Assembly: GCA_963680875.1 (NCBI GenBank) | Contig: OY804589.1 | Coordinates: 310,001-374,000, forward strand | DNA length: 64,000 nt | Direction: 5' to 3' | Origin: Bathymodiolus brooksi | Lineage: Eukaryota; Mollusca; Bivalvia; Mytilida; Modiolidae | In this document: positions 36,887 to 50,154 of the stretch, one piece after another | Layout of the letters: the number at the start of each line of letters is the position of its first letter | How positions within the stretch are numbered: the first letter of the stretch is position 1 | Position numbers and translations under genes: made by a program | Notes under the pieces: model-generated | Seen by the model: only the letters and a program-made list of their open reading frames with translations | Database searches by the model: none | Told to the model about the DNA's origin: nothing

Positions 36887-39800
36887 TTGACTTGTACCTT
36901 ATGCTAGGAAGTTTATTAGGTATTTGTTTAGTCCACTACTCGGTGTGGTTGACTTGTACCTTATGTTAGGAAGTTTACTAAATATTTGTTTAGTCCACTA
37001 CTCGGTGTGGTTGACTTGTACCTTATGCTAGTAAGTTTACTAGGTATTTGTTTAGTCCACTACTCGGTGTGGTTGACTTTTACCTTATGTTAGGAAGTTT
37101 ACTAGGTATTTGTTTAGTCCACTACTCGGTGTGGTTGACTTGTACCTTATGTTAGGAAGTTTACTAGGTATTTGATTAGTCCACTACTCGGTGTTGTTGA
37201 CTTTTACCTTATGTTAGGAAGTTTACTAGGTATTTGTTTAGTCCACTACTCGATGTGGTTGACATGTACCTTATGTTAGGAAGTTTACTAAGTATTTGTT
37301 TAGTCCATTACTCGGTGTGGTTGGCTTTTACCTTATGTTAGAAAGTTTACTAGGTATTTGTTTAGTCCACTACTCAGTGTGGTTGACTTGTACCTTATGT
37401 TAGAAAGTTTACTAGGTATTTGTTTAGTCCACTACTCGGTGTGGTTGACTTGTACCTTATGTTAGGAAGCTTACTAGGTATTTGTTTAGTCCACTGCTCG
37501 GTGTGGTTGACTTGTACCTTATGTTAGGAAGTTTACTAGGTATTTGTTTACTCCACTACTCGGTGTGGTTGACTTGTACCTTATGTTAGGAAGTTTACTA
37601 GGTGTTTGTTTAGTCCACTACTCGGTGTGGTTGACTTGTACCTTATGTTAGGAAGTTTACTAGGTATTTGTCTAGTCCACTACTCGGTATGGTTGACTTG
37701 TACCTTATGTTAGGAAGTTTACTAAGTATTTGTTTAGTCCACTACTCGGTGTGGTTGACTTGTACCTTATGCTAGGAAGTTTACTAGGTATTTGTTTAGT
37801 CCACTACTCGGTGTGGTTGACTTGTACCTTATGTTAGGAAGTTTACTAAGTATTTGTTTAGTCCACTACTCGGTGTGGTTGACTTGTACCTTATGCTAGG
37901 AAGTTTACTAGGTATTTGTTTAGTCCACTACTCGGTGTGGTTGACTTGTACCTTATGCTAGTAAGTTTACTAGGTATTTGTTTAGTCCACTACTCGGTGT
38001 GGTTGACTTGTACCTTATGTTAGGAAGTTTACTAGGTATTTGCTTTGTCCACTACTCCGTGTGGTTGACTTGTACCTTATGCTAGTAAGTTTACTAGGTA
38101 TTTGTTTAGTCCACTACTCGGTGTGGTTGACTTGTACCTTATGTTAAGAAGTTTACTAGGTATTTGTTTAGTCCACTACTCGGTGTGGTTGACTTTTACC
38201 TTATGTTAGGAAGTTTACTAGGTATTTGTTTAGTCCACTACTCGGTGTGGTTGACTTGTACCTTATGTTAGGAAGTTTATTAAGTATTTGTTTAGTCCAC
38301 TACTCGGTGCGGTTGACTTGTACCTTATGCGAGGAAGTTTACTAGGTATTTGTTTAGTCCACTACTCGGTGTGGTTGACTTGTACCTTATGTTAGGAAGT
38401 TTACTAAGTATTTGTTTTGTCCACTACTCGGTGTGGTTGACTTGTACCTTATGCTAGGAAGTTTACTAGGTAATTGTTTAGTCCACTACTCGGTGTGGTT
38501 GACTTGTACCATATGTTAGGAAGTTTACTAGGTATTTGTTTAGTCCACTACTCGGTGTGGTTGACTTGTAACTTATGTTAGGAAGTTAACTAAGTATTTG
38601 TTTAGTCCACTACTCGGTGTGGTTGACTTGTACTTTATGTTAGGAAGTTTACTAGGTATTTGTTTAGTCCACTACTCGGTGTGGTTGACTTGTAACTTAT
38701 GTTAGGAAGTTTACTAAGTATTTGTTTAGTCCACTACTCGGTGTGGTTGACTTGTACTTTATGTTAGGAAGTTTGCTAGGTATTTGTTTAGTCCACTACT
38801 CGGTGTGGTTGACTTGTACCTTATGTTAGGAAGTTTACTAGGTATTTGTTTAGTCCACTACTCGGTGTGGTTGACTTGTAACTTATGTTAGGAAGTTTAC
38901 TAAGTATTTGTTTAGTCCACTACTCGGTGTGGTTGACTTGTACTTTATGTTAGGAAGTTTGCTAGGTATTTGTTTAGTCCACTACTCGGTGTGGTTGACT
39001 TGTACCTTATGCTAGGAAGTTTACTAGGTATTTGTTTAGTCCACTACTCAGTGTGATTGACTTGTACCTTATGTTAGGAAGTTTACTAGGTATTTTTCTA
39101 GTCCACTACTCGGTATGGTTGACTTGTACCTTATGTTAGGAAGTTTACTAGGTATTTGTTTAGTCCACTATTCGGTGTGGTTGACTTGTACCTTATGTTA
39201 GGAAGTTTACTAGGTATTTTTCTAGTCCACTACTCGGTATGGTTGACTTGTACCTTATGTTAGGAAGTTTACTAGGTATTTGTTTAGTCCACTACTCGGT
39301 GTGGTTGACTTGTACCTTATGTTAGAAAGTTTACTAGGTATTTGTCTAGTCCACTACTCGGTGTGGTTGACTTGTACCTTATGCTAGTAAGTTTACTAGA
39401 TATTTGTTTAGTCCACTACTCGGTGTGGTTGACTTGTACCTTATGTTAGGATGTTTACCAGATATTTGTTTAGTCCACTACTCGGTGTGGTTGACTTGTA
39501 CCTTATGTTAGGAACTTTACTAGGTATTTGTTTTGTCCACTACTCGGTGTGGTTGACTTGTACCTTATGTTAGGAAGTTTACTAGGTGTTTGTTTAGTCC
39601 ACTACTCGGTGTGGTTGACTTGTACCTTATGTTAGGAAGTTTACTAGGTATTTGTCTAGTCCACTACTCGGTATGGTTGACTTGTACCTTATGTTAGGAA
39701 GTTTACTAAGTATTTGTTTAGTCCACTACTCGGTGTGGTTGACTTGTACCTTATGCTAGGAAGTTTACTAGGTATTTGTTTAGTCCACTACTCGGTGTGG

Positions 39801-40916
39801 TTGACTTGTACCTTATGTTAGGAAGTTTACTAAGTATTTGTTTAGTCCACTACTCGGTGTGGTTGACTTGTACCTTATGCTAGTAAGTTTACTAGGTATT
39901 TGTTTAGTCCACTACTCGGTGTGGTTGACTTGTACCTTATGTTAGGAAGTTTACTAGGTATTTGTTTAGTCCACTACTACGTGTGGTTGACTTTTACCTT
40001 ATGTTAGGAAGTTTACTAGGTATTTGTTTAGTCCACTACTCGGTGTGGTTGACTTGTACCTTATGTTAGGAAGTTTACTAGGTATTTGATTAGTCCACTA
40101 CTCGGTGTGGTTGACTTGTACCTTATGTTAGGAAGTTTACTAGGTATTTGTTTAGTCCACTACTCGATGTGGTTGACATGTACTTTATGTTAGGAAGTTT
40201 ACTAAGTATTTGTTTAGTCCACTACTCGGTGTGGTTGACTTGTACCTTATGTTAGGAAGTTTACTAGGTATTTGTTTAGTCCACTACTCGGTGTGGTTGA
40301 CTTGTACCTTATGTTAGGAAGTTTACTAGGTATTTGTTTAGTCCACTACTCCGTGTGGTTGACTTGTACTTTATGCTAGTAAGTTTACTAGGTATTTGTT
40401 TAGTCCACTACTCGGTGTGGTTGACTTTTACCTTATGTTAGGAAGTTTACTAGGTATTTGTTTAGTCCACTACTCCGTGTGGTTGACTTGTACCTTATGT
40501 TAGGAAGTTTACTAGGTATTTGTTTAGTCCACTACTCGGTGTGGTTGACTTGTACCTTATGTTAGGAAGTTTACTAGGTATTTGATTAGTCCACTACTCG
40601 GTGTGGTTGACTTGTACCTTATGTTAGGAAGTTTACTAGGTATTTGTTTAGTCCACTACTCGGTGTGGTTGACTTGTACCTTATGTTAGGAAGTTTACTA
40701 GGTATTTGTCTAGTCCACTACTCGGTATGGTTGACTTGTACCTTATGTTAGGAAGTTTACTAAGTATTTGTTTAGTCCACTACTCGGTGTGGTTGACTTG
40801 TATCTTATGTTAGGAAGTTTACTAAGTATTTGGTTAGTCCACTACTCGGTGTGGTTGGCTTGTACCTTATGTTAGGAAGTTTACTAAGTATTTGGTTAGT
40901 CCACTACTCGGTGTGG

Positions 40917-40979
40917 TTGACTTGTACCTTATGTTAGGAAGTTTATTAAGTATTTTGTTTATTCCACTACTCGGTGTGG
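40917..40979 (+). repeat. 63-bp monomer, copy of 36763
   Basis: Same extra T and TTATTCC as at 36763, exactly 4,154 bp downstream in HOR D copy 2. Confidence 0.92.
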
Positions 40980-41040
40980 TTGACTTGTACCTTATGTTAG
41001 AAGTTTACTAAGTATTTGTTTAGTCCACTACTCGGTGTGG
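40980..41040 (+). repeat. 61-bp monomer, copy of 36826
   Basis: Same single G deletion as at 36826, 4,154 bp downstream; it closes the compensating pair. Confidence 0.92.
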
Positions 41041-44000
41041 TTGACTTGTACCTTATGCTAGGAAGTTTATTAGGTATTTGTTTAGTCCACTACTCGGTGT
41101 GGTTGACTTGTACCTTATGTTAGGAAGTTTACTAAATATTTGTTTAGTCCACTACTCGGTGTGGTTGACTTGTACCTTATGCTAGTAAGTTTACTAGGTA
41201 TTTGTTTAGTCCACTACTCGGTGTGGTTGACTTTTACCTTATGTTAGGAAGTTTACTAGGTATTTGTTTAGTCCACTACTCGGTGTGGTTGACTTGTACC
41301 TTATGTTAGGAAGTTTACTAGGTATTTGATTAGTCCACTACTCGGTGTTGTTGACTTTTACCTTATGTTAGGAAGTTTACTAGGTATTTGTTTAGTCCAC
41401 TACTCGATGTGGTTGACATGTACCTTATGTTAGGAAGTTTACTAAGTATTTGTTTAGTCCATTACTCGGTGTGGTTGGCTTTTACCTTATGTTAGAAAGT
41501 TTACTAGGTATTTGTTTAGTCCACTACTCAGTGTGGTTGACTTGTACCTTATGTTAGAAAGTTTACTAGGTATTTGTTTAGTCCACTACTCGGTGTGGTT
41601 GACTTGTACCTTATGTTAGGAAGCTTACTAGGTATTTGTTTAGTCCACTGCTCGGTGTGGTTGACTTGTACCTTATGTTAGGAAGTTTACTAGGTATTTG
41701 TTTACTCCACTACTCGGTGTGGTTGACTTGTACCTTATGTTAGGAAGTTTACTAGGTGTTTGTTTAGTCCACTACTCGGTGTGGTTGACTTGTACCTTAT
41801 GTTAGGAAGTTTACTAGGTATTTGTCTAGTCCACTACTCGGTATGGTTGACTTGTACCTTATGTTAGGAAGTTTACTAAGTATTTGTTTAGTCCACTACT
41901 CGGTGTGGTTGACTTGTACCTTATGCTAGGAAGTTTACTAGGTATTTGTTTAGTCCACTACTCGGTGTGGTTGACTTGTACCTTATGTTAGGAAGTTTAC
42001 TAAGTATTTGTTTAGTCCACTACTCGGTGTGGTTGACTTGTACCTTATGCTAGGAAGTTTACTAGGTATTTGTTTAGTCCACTACTCGGTGTGGTTGACT
42101 TGTACCTTATGCTAGTAAGTTTACTAGGTATTTGTTTAGTCCACTACTCGGTGTGGTTGACTTGTACCTTATGTTAGGAAGTTTACTAGGTATTTGCTTT
42201 GTCCACTACTCCGTGTGGTTGACTTGTACCTTATGCTAGTAAGTTTACTAGGTATTTGTTTAGTCCACTACTCGGTGTGGTTGACTTGTACCTTATGTTA
42301 AGAAGTTTACTAGGTATTTGTTTAGTCCACTACTCGGTGTGGTTGACTTTTACCTTATGTTAGGAAGTTTACTAGGTATTTGTTTAGTCCACTACTCGGT
42401 GTGGTTGACTTGTACCTTATGTTAGGAAGTTTATTAAGTATTTGTTTAGTCCACTACTCGGTGCGGTTGACTTGTACCTTATGCGAGGAAGTTTACTAGG
42501 TATTTGTTTAGTCCACTACTCGGTGTGGTTGACTTGTACCTTATGTTAGGAAGTTTACTAAGTATTTGTTTTGTCCACTACTCGGTGTGGTTGACTTGTA
42601 CCTTATGCTAGGAAGTTTACTAGGTAATTGTTTAGTCCACTACTCGGTGTGGTTGACTTGTACCATATGTTAGGAAGTTTACTAGGTATTTGTTTAGTCC
42701 ACTACTCGGTGTGGTTGACTTGTAACTTATGTTAGGAAGTTAACTAAGTATTTGTTTAGTCCACTACTCGGTGTGGTTGACTTGTACTTTATGTTAGGAA
42801 GTTTACTAGGTATTTGTTTAGTCCACTACTCGGTGTGGTTGACTTGTAACTTATGTTAGGAAGTTTACTAAGTATTTGTTTAGTCCACTACTCGGTGTGG
42901 TTGACTTGTACTTTATGTTAGGAAGTTTGCTAGGTATTTGTTTAGTCCACTACTCGGTGTGGTTGACTTGTACCTTATGTTAGGAAGTTTACTAGGTATT
43001 TGTTTAGTCCACTACTCGGTGTGGTTGACTTGTAACTTATGTTAGGAAGTTTACTAAGTATTTGTTTAGTCCACTACTCGGTGTGGTTGACTTGTACTTT
43101 ATGTTAGGAAGTTTGCTAGGTATTTGTTTAGTCCACTACTCGGTGTGGTTGACTTGTACCTTATGCTAGGAAGTTTACTAGGTATTTGTTTAGTCCACTA
43201 CTCAGTGTGATTGACTTGTACCTTATGTTAGGAAGTTTACTAGGTATTTTTCTAGTCCACTACTCGGTATGGTTGACTTGTACCTTATGTTAGGAAGTTT
43301 ACTAGGTATTTGTTTAGTCCACTATTCGGTGTGGTTGACTTGTACCTTATGTTAGGAAGTTTACTAGGTATTTTTCTAGTCCACTACTCGGTATGGTTGA
43401 CTTGTACCTTATGTTAGGAAGTTTACTAAGTATTTGTTTAGTCCACTACTCGGTGTGGTTGACTTGTACCTTATGTTAGGAAGTTTACTAAGTATTTGTT
43501 TAGTCCACTACTCGGTGTGGTTGACTTGTACCTTATGCTAGGAAGCTTACTAGGTATTTGTTTAGTCCACTACTCGGTGTGGTTGACTTGTACCTTATGT
43601 TAGGAAGTTTACTAAATACTTGTTTAGTCCACTACTCGGTGTGGTTGACTTGTACCTTATGCTAGTAAGTTTACGAGGTATTTGTTTAGTCCACTACTCG
43701 GTGTGGTAGACTTGTACCTTATGTTAGGAAGTTTACTAGGTATTTGTTTAGTCCACTACTCCGTGTGGTTGACTTGTACCTTATGTTAGGAAGTTAACTA
43801 AGTATTTGTTTAGTCCACTACTCGGTGTGGTTGACTTGTACCTTATGTTAGGAAGTTTACTAAGTATTTGTTTAGTCCACTACTCGGTGTGGTTGACTTG
43901 TACTTTATGTTAGGAAGTTTGCTAGGTATTTGTTTAGTCCACTACTCGGTATGGTTGACTTGTACCTTATGTTAGGAAGTTTACTAGGTATTTGTCTAGT

Positions 44001-44388
44001 CCACTACTCGGTGTGGATGACTTGTACCTTATGTTAGGAAGTTTACTAGGTAATTTTCTAGTCCTCTACTCGGTGTGGTTGACTTGTACCTTATGTTAGG
44101 AAGTTTACTAGGTATTTGTTTAGTCCACTATTCGGTGTGGTTGACTTGTACCTTATGTTAGGAAGTTTACTAGGTATTTGTTTAGTCCACTACTCGGTGT
44201 GGTTGACTTGTACCTTATGTTAGGAAGTTTACTAAGTATTTGTCTAGTCCACTACTCGGTATGGTTGACTTCTACCTTATGTTAGGAAGTTTACTAAGTA
44301 TTTGTTTAGTCCACTACTCGGTGTGGTTGACTTGTACCTTATGTTAGGAAGTTTGCTAAGTATTTGTTTAGTCCACTACTCGGTGTGG

Positions 44389-45256
44389 TTGACTTGTACC
44401 TTATGCTAGGAAGCTTACTAGGTATTTGTTTAGTCCACTACTCGGTGTGGTTGACTTGTATCTTATGTTAGGAAGTTTACTAGGTATTTGTTTAGTCCAC
44501 TACTCGGTGTGGTTGACTTGTACCTTATGTTAGGAAGTTTACTAGGTATTTGTTTAGTCCACTACTCGGTGTGGTTGACTTGTACCTTATGCTAGGAAGT
44601 TTACTAGGTATTTGTTTAGTCCACTACTCGGTGTGGTTGACTTGTACCTTATGTTAGGAAGTTTACTAAGTATTTGTTTAGTCCACTATTCGGTGTGGTT
44701 GACTTGTATCTTATGTTAGGAAGTTTACTAAGTATTTGTTTAGTCCACTACTCGGTGTGGTTGACTTGTACCTTATGCTAGGAAGTTTACTTGGTAATTG
44801 TTTAGTCCACTACTCGGTGTGGTTGACTTGTACCTTATGTTAGGAAGTTTACTAGGTATTTGTTTAGTCCACTACTCGGTGTGGTTGACTTGTACCTTAT
44901 GCTAGTAAGTTTACTAGGTATTTGTTTAGTCCACTACTCGGTGTGGTTGACTTGTACCTTATGTTAGGAAGTTTACTAGGTATTTGTTTAGTCCACTACT
45001 CGGTGTGGTTGACTTGTACCTTATGTTAGGAAGTTTACTAAGTATTTGTTTAGTCCACTACTCGTTGTGGTTGACTTGCATCTTATGTTAGGAAGTTTAC
45101 TAGGTATTTGTTTAGTCCACTACTCTGTGTGGTTGACTTGTACCTTATGTTAGGAAGTTTACTAGGTATTTGTTTAGTCCACTACTCGGTGTGGTTGACT
45201 TGTACCTTATGTTAGGAAGTTTACTAAGTATTTGTTTAGTCCACTACTCGGTGTGG
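44389..45256 (+). repeat. 14-mer HOR copy 1, 868 bp
   Basis: The unit starts with the AAGCTT monomer and runs through TATCTT, CTATTCGG, TTGGTAATTG, GCTAGTAAG, CGTTG and the GCATCTT/CTCTGTG monomer. AAGCTT recurs 868 bp (14 x 62) later, at 45279. The unit reappears inside the second 4,216-bp copy and, from 52999, in block E, so it is a small mobile module of the array. Confidence 0.86.
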
Positions 45257-45938
45257 TTGACTTGTACCTTATGCTAGGAAGCTTACTAGGTATTTGTTTA
45301 GTCCACTACTCGGTGTGGTTGACTTGTATCTTATGTTAGGAAGTTTACTAGGTATTTGTTTAGTCGACTACTCGGTGTGGTTGACTTGTACCTTATGCTA
45401 GGAAGTTTACTAGGTATTTGTTTAGTCCACTACTCGGTGTGGTTGACTTGTACCTTATGTTAGGAAGTTTACTAAGTATTTGTTTAGTCCACTATTCGGT
45501 GTGGTTGACTTGTATCTTATGTTAGGAAGTTTACTAAGTATTTGTTTAGTCCACTACTCGGTGTGGTTGACTTGTACCTTATGCTAGGAAGTTTACTAGG
45601 TAATTGTTTAGTCCACTACTCGGTGTGGTTGACTTGTACCTTATGTTAGGAAGTTTACTAGGTATTTGTTTAGTCCACTACTCGGTGTGGTTGACTTGTA
45701 CCTTATGCTAGTAAGTTTACTAGGTATTTGTTTAGTCCACTACTCGGTGTGGTTGACTTGTACCTTATGTTAGGAAGTTTACTAGGTATTTGTTTAGTCC
45801 ACTACTCGGTGTGGTTGACTTGTACCTTATGCTAGGAAGTTTACTAAGTATTTGTTTAGTCCACTACTCGTTGTGGTTGACTTGCATCTTATGTTAGGAA
45901 GTTTACTAGGTATTTGTTTAGTCCACTACTCTGTGTGG
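45257..45938 (+). repeat. 14-mer HOR copy 2, 11 monomers
   Basis: This shorter copy of the 14-mer has 11 monomers in 682 bp. It lacks one ordinary monomer after TATCTT and stops after the CTCTGTG monomer. It has TTAGTCGAC near 45363 and TAGGTAATTG where copy 1 has TTGGTAATTG. Both copies are repeated 4,216 bp downstream. Confidence 0.83.
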
Positions 45939-48900
45939 TTGACTTGTACCTTATGTTAGGAAGTTTACTAGGTGTTTGTTTAGTCCACTACTCGGTGTGG
46001 TTGACTTGTACCTTATGTTAGGAAGTTTACTAGGTATTTGTCTAGTCCACTACTCGGTATGGTTGACTTGTACCTTATGTTAGGAAGTTTACTAAGTATT
46101 TGTTTAGTCCACTACTCGGTGTGGTTGACTTGTACCTTATGCTAGGAAGTTTACTAGGTATTTGTTTAGTCCACTACTCGGTGTGGTTGACTTGTACCTT
46201 ATGTTAGGAAGTTTACTAAGTATTTGTTTAGTCCACTACTCGGTGTGGTTGACTTGTACCTTATGCTAGGAAGTTTACTAGGTATTTGTTTAGTCCACTA
46301 CTCGGTGTGGTTGACTTGTACCTTATGCTAGTAAGTTTACTAGGTATTTGTTTAGTCCACTACTCGGTGTGGTTGACTTGTACCTTATGTTAGGAAGTTT
46401 ACTAGGTATTTGCTTTGTCCACTACTCCGTGTGGTTGACTTGTACCTTATGCTAGTAAGTTTACTAGGTATTTGTTTAGTCCACTACTCGGTGTGGTTGA
46501 CTTGTACCTTATGTTAAGAAGTTTACTAGGTATTTGTTTAGTCCACTACTCGGTGTGGTTGACTTTTACCTTATGTTAGGAAGTTTACTAGGTATTTGTT
46601 TAGTCCACTACTCGGTGTGGTTGACTTGTACCTTATGTTAGGAAGTTTATTAAGTATTTGTTTAGTTCACTACTCGGTGCGGTTGACTTGTACCTTATGC
46701 GAGGAAGTTTACTAGGTATTTGTTTAGTCCACTACTCGGTGTGGTTGACTTGTACCTTATGTTAGGAAGTTTACTAAGTATTTGTTTTGTCCACTACTCG
46801 GTGTGGTTGACTTGTACCTTATGCTAGGAAGTTTACTAGGTAATTGTTTAGTCCACTACTCGGTGTGGTTGACTTGTACCATATGTTAGGAAGTTTACTA
46901 GGTATTTGTTTAGTCCACTACTCGGTGTGGTTGACTTGTAACTTATGTTAGGAAGTTAACTAAGTATTTGTTTAGTCCACTACTCGGTGTGGTTGACTTG
47001 TACTTTATGTTAGGAAGTTTACTAGGTATTTGTTTAGTCCACTACTCGGTGTGGTTGACTTGTAACTTATGTTAGGAAGTTTACTAAGTATTTGTTTAGT
47101 CCACTACTCGGTGTGGTTGACTTGTACTTTATGTTAGGAAGTTTGCTAGGTATTTGTTTAGTCCACTACTCGGTGTGGTTGACTTGTACCTTATGTTAGG
47201 AAGTTTACTAGGTATTTGTTTAGTCCACTACTCGGTGTGGTTGACTTGTAACTTATGTTAGGAAGTTTACTAAGTATTTGTTTAGTCCACTACTCGGTGT
47301 GGTTGACTTGTACTTTATGTTAGGAAGTTTGCTAGGTATTTGTTTAGTCCACTACTCGGTGTGGTTGACTTGTACCTTATGCTAGGAAGTTTACTAGGTA
47401 TTTGTTTAGTCCACTACTCAGTGTGATTGACTTGTACCTTATGTTAGGAAGTTTACTAGGTATTTTTCTAGTCCACTACTCGGTATGGTTGACTTGTACC
47501 TTATGTTAGGAAGTTTACTAGGTATTTGTTTAGTCCACTATTCGGTGTGGTTGACTTGTACCTTATGTTAGGAAGTTTACTAGGTATTTTTCTAGTCCAC
47601 TACTCGGTATGGTTGACTTGTACCTTATGTTAGGAAGTTTACTAAGTATTTGTTTAGTCCACTACTCGGTGTGGTTGACTTGTACCTTATGTTAGGAAGT
47701 TTACTAAGTATTTGTTTAGTCCACTACTCGGTGTGGTTGACTTGTACCTTATGCTAGGAAGCTTACTAGGTATTTGTTTAGTCCACTACTCGGTGTGGTT
47801 GACTTGTACCTTATGTTAGGAAGTTTACTAAATACTTGTTTAGTCCACTACTCGGTGTGGTTGACTTGTACCTTATGCTAGTAAGTTTACGAGGTATTTG
47901 TTTAGTCCACTACTCGGTGTGGTAGACTTGTACCTTATGTTAGGAAGTTTACTAGGTATTTGTTTAGTCCACTACTCCGTGTGGTTGACTTGTACCTTAT
48001 GTTAGGAAGTTAACTAAGTATTTGTTTAGTCCACTACTCGGTGTGGTTGACTTGTACCTTATGTTAGGAAGTTTACTAAGTATTTGTTTAGTCCACTACT
48101 CGGTGTGGTTGACTTGTACTTTATGTTAGGAAGTTTGCTAGGTATTTGTTTAGTCCACTACTCGGTATGGTTGACTTGTACCTTATGTTAGGAAGTTTAC
48201 TAGGTATTTGTCTAGTCCACTACTCGGTGTGGATGACTTGTACCTTATGTTAGGAAGTTTACTAGGTAATTTTCTAGTCCTCTACTCGGTGTGGTTGACT
48301 TGTACCTTATGTTAGGAAGTTTACTAGGTATTTGTTTAGTCCACTATTCGGTGTGGTTGACTTGTACCTTATGTTAGGAAGTTTACTAGGTATTTGTTTA
48401 GTCCACTACTCGGTGTGGTTGACTTGTACCTTATGTTAGGAAGTTTACTAAGTATTTGTCTAGTCCACTACTCGGTATGGTTGACTTCTACCTTATGTTA
48501 GGAAGTTTACTAAGTATTTGTTTAGTCCACTACTCGGTGTGGTTGACTTGTACCTTATGTTAGGAAGTTTGCTAAGTATTTGTTTAGTCCACTACTCGGT
48601 GTGGTTGACTTGTACCTTATGCTAGGAAGCTTACTAGGTATTTGTTTAGTCCACTACTCGGTGTGGTTGACTTGTATCTTATGTTAGGAAGTTTACTAGG
48701 TATTTGTTTAGTCCACTACTCGGTGTGGTTGACTTGTACCTTATGTTAGGAAGTTTACTAGGTATTTGTTTAGTCCACTACTCGGTGTGGTTGACTTGTA
48801 CCTTATGCTAGGAAGTTTACTAGGTATTTGTTTAGTCCACTACTCGGTGTGGTTGACTTGTACCTTATGTTAGGAAGTTTACTAAGTATTTGTTTAGTCC

Positions 48901-50154
48901 ACTATTCGGTGTGGTTGACTTGTATCTTATGTTAGGAAGTTTACTAAGTATTTGTTTAGTCCACTACTCGGTGTGGTTGACTTGTACCTTATGCTAGGAA
49001 GTTTACTTGGTAATTGTTTAGTCCACTACTCGGTGTGGTTGACTTGTACCTTATGTTAGGAAGTTTACTAGGTATTTGTTTAGTCCACTACTCGGTGTGG
49101 TTGACTTGTACCTTATGCTAGTAAGTTTACTAGGTATTTGTTTAGTCCACTACTCGGTGTGGTTGACTTGTACCTTATGTTAGGAAGTTTACTAGGTATT
49201 TGTTTAGTCCACTACTCGGTGTGGTTGACTTGTACCTTATGTTAGGAAGTTTACTAAGTATTTGTTTAGTCCACTACTCGTTGTGGTTGACTTGCATCTT
49301 ATGTTAGGAAGTTTACTAGGTATTTGTTTAGTCCACTACTCTGTGTGGTTGACTTGTACCTTATGTTAGGAAGTTTACTAGGTATTTGTTTAGTCCACTA
49401 CTCGGTGTGGTTGACTTGTACCTTATGTTAGGAAGTTTACTAAGTATTTGTTTAGTCCACTACTCGGTGTGGTTGACTTGTACCTTATGCTAGGAAGCTT
49501 ACTAGGTATTTGTTTAGTCCACTACTCGGTGTGGTTGACTTGTATCTTATGTTAGGAAGTTTACTATGTATTTGTTTAGTCGACTACTCGGTGTGGTTGA
49601 CTTGTACCTTATGCTAGGAAGTTTACTAGGTATTTGTTTAGTCCACTACTCGGTGTGGTTGACTTGTACCTTATGTTAGGAAGTTTACTAAGTATTTGTT
49701 TAGTCCACTATTCGGTGTGGTTGACTTGTATCTTATGTTAGGAAGTTTACTAAGTATTTGTTTAGTCCACTACTCGGTGTGGTTGACTTGTACCTTATGC
49801 TAGGAAGTTTACTAGGTAATTGTTTAGTCCACTACTCGGTGTGGTTGACTTGTACCTTATGTTAGGAAGTTTACTAGGTATTTGTTTAGTCCACTACTCG
49901 GTGTGGTTGACTTGTACCTTATGCTAGTAAGTTTACTAGGTATTTGTTTAGTCCACTACTCGGTGTGGTTGACTTGTACCTTATGTTAGGAAGTTTACTA
50001 GGTATTTGTTTAGTCCACTACTCGGTGTGGTTGACTTGTACCTTATGCTAGGAAGTTTACTAAGTATTTGTTTAGTCCACTACTCGTTGTGGTTGACTTG
50101 CATCTTATGTTAGGAAGTTTACTAGGTATTTGTTTAGTCCACTACTCTGTGTGG
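45939..50154 (+). repeat. HOR D/E copy 2, 68 monomers, 4,216 bp
   Basis: This copy matches copy 1 through all markers, including the embedded 868-bp duplication. Differences noticed are TTTAGTTCAC near 46670 against TTTAGTCCAC, and CTATGTA near 49566 against CTAGGTA. At 50155 a TTTGTTTTG monomer replaces the GGTGTTTG monomer that would start a third copy. Confidence 0.92.

Larger units (their letters stand above)
35151..39304 (+). repeat. HOR D copy 1, 67 monomers, 4,154 bp
   Basis: This is the first member of a 4,154-bp (67 x 62) tandem duplication. Shared markers include TTAGAAAG (35171/39325), the insertion monomer with ATTAAGTATTTTG (36791/40945), TTGGC (37321/41475), TTTGCTTTG (38042/42196) and TAATTG (38471/42625). 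The unit includes a pair of adjacent monomers of 63 and 61 bp whose changes cancel. A run of alternating GTAAC, TACTTTATG and TTTGCTAGG monomers fills its last part. Confidence 0.93.
39305..43458 (+). repeat. HOR D copy 2, 67 monomers, 4,154 bp
   Basis: This copy directly follows copy 1 and reproduces its rare private variants, including the compensating 63/61-bp monomer pair, GTTCCGC-like absences aside, and the GCGAGG monomer. The only difference I noticed is in the last monomer, AG33 here against GG33 in copy 1. Its right part from 41723 was later included in the 4,216-bp duplication. Confidence 0.92.
41723..45938 (+). repeat. HOR D/E copy 1, 68 monomers, 4,216 bp
   Basis: This 4,216-bp (68 x 62) unit overlaps the right 1.7 kb of HOR D copy 2 and continues to 45938. 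Markers shared with the next copy are GGTGTTTG (about 41752/45968), TTTGCTTTG (42196/46412), TTTACGAGG (43671/47887), AAGCTT (44411/48627) and CTCTGTG (45121/49337). The left edge is placed at the monomer carrying GGTGTTTG, before which the two copies differ. Confidence 0.92.
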
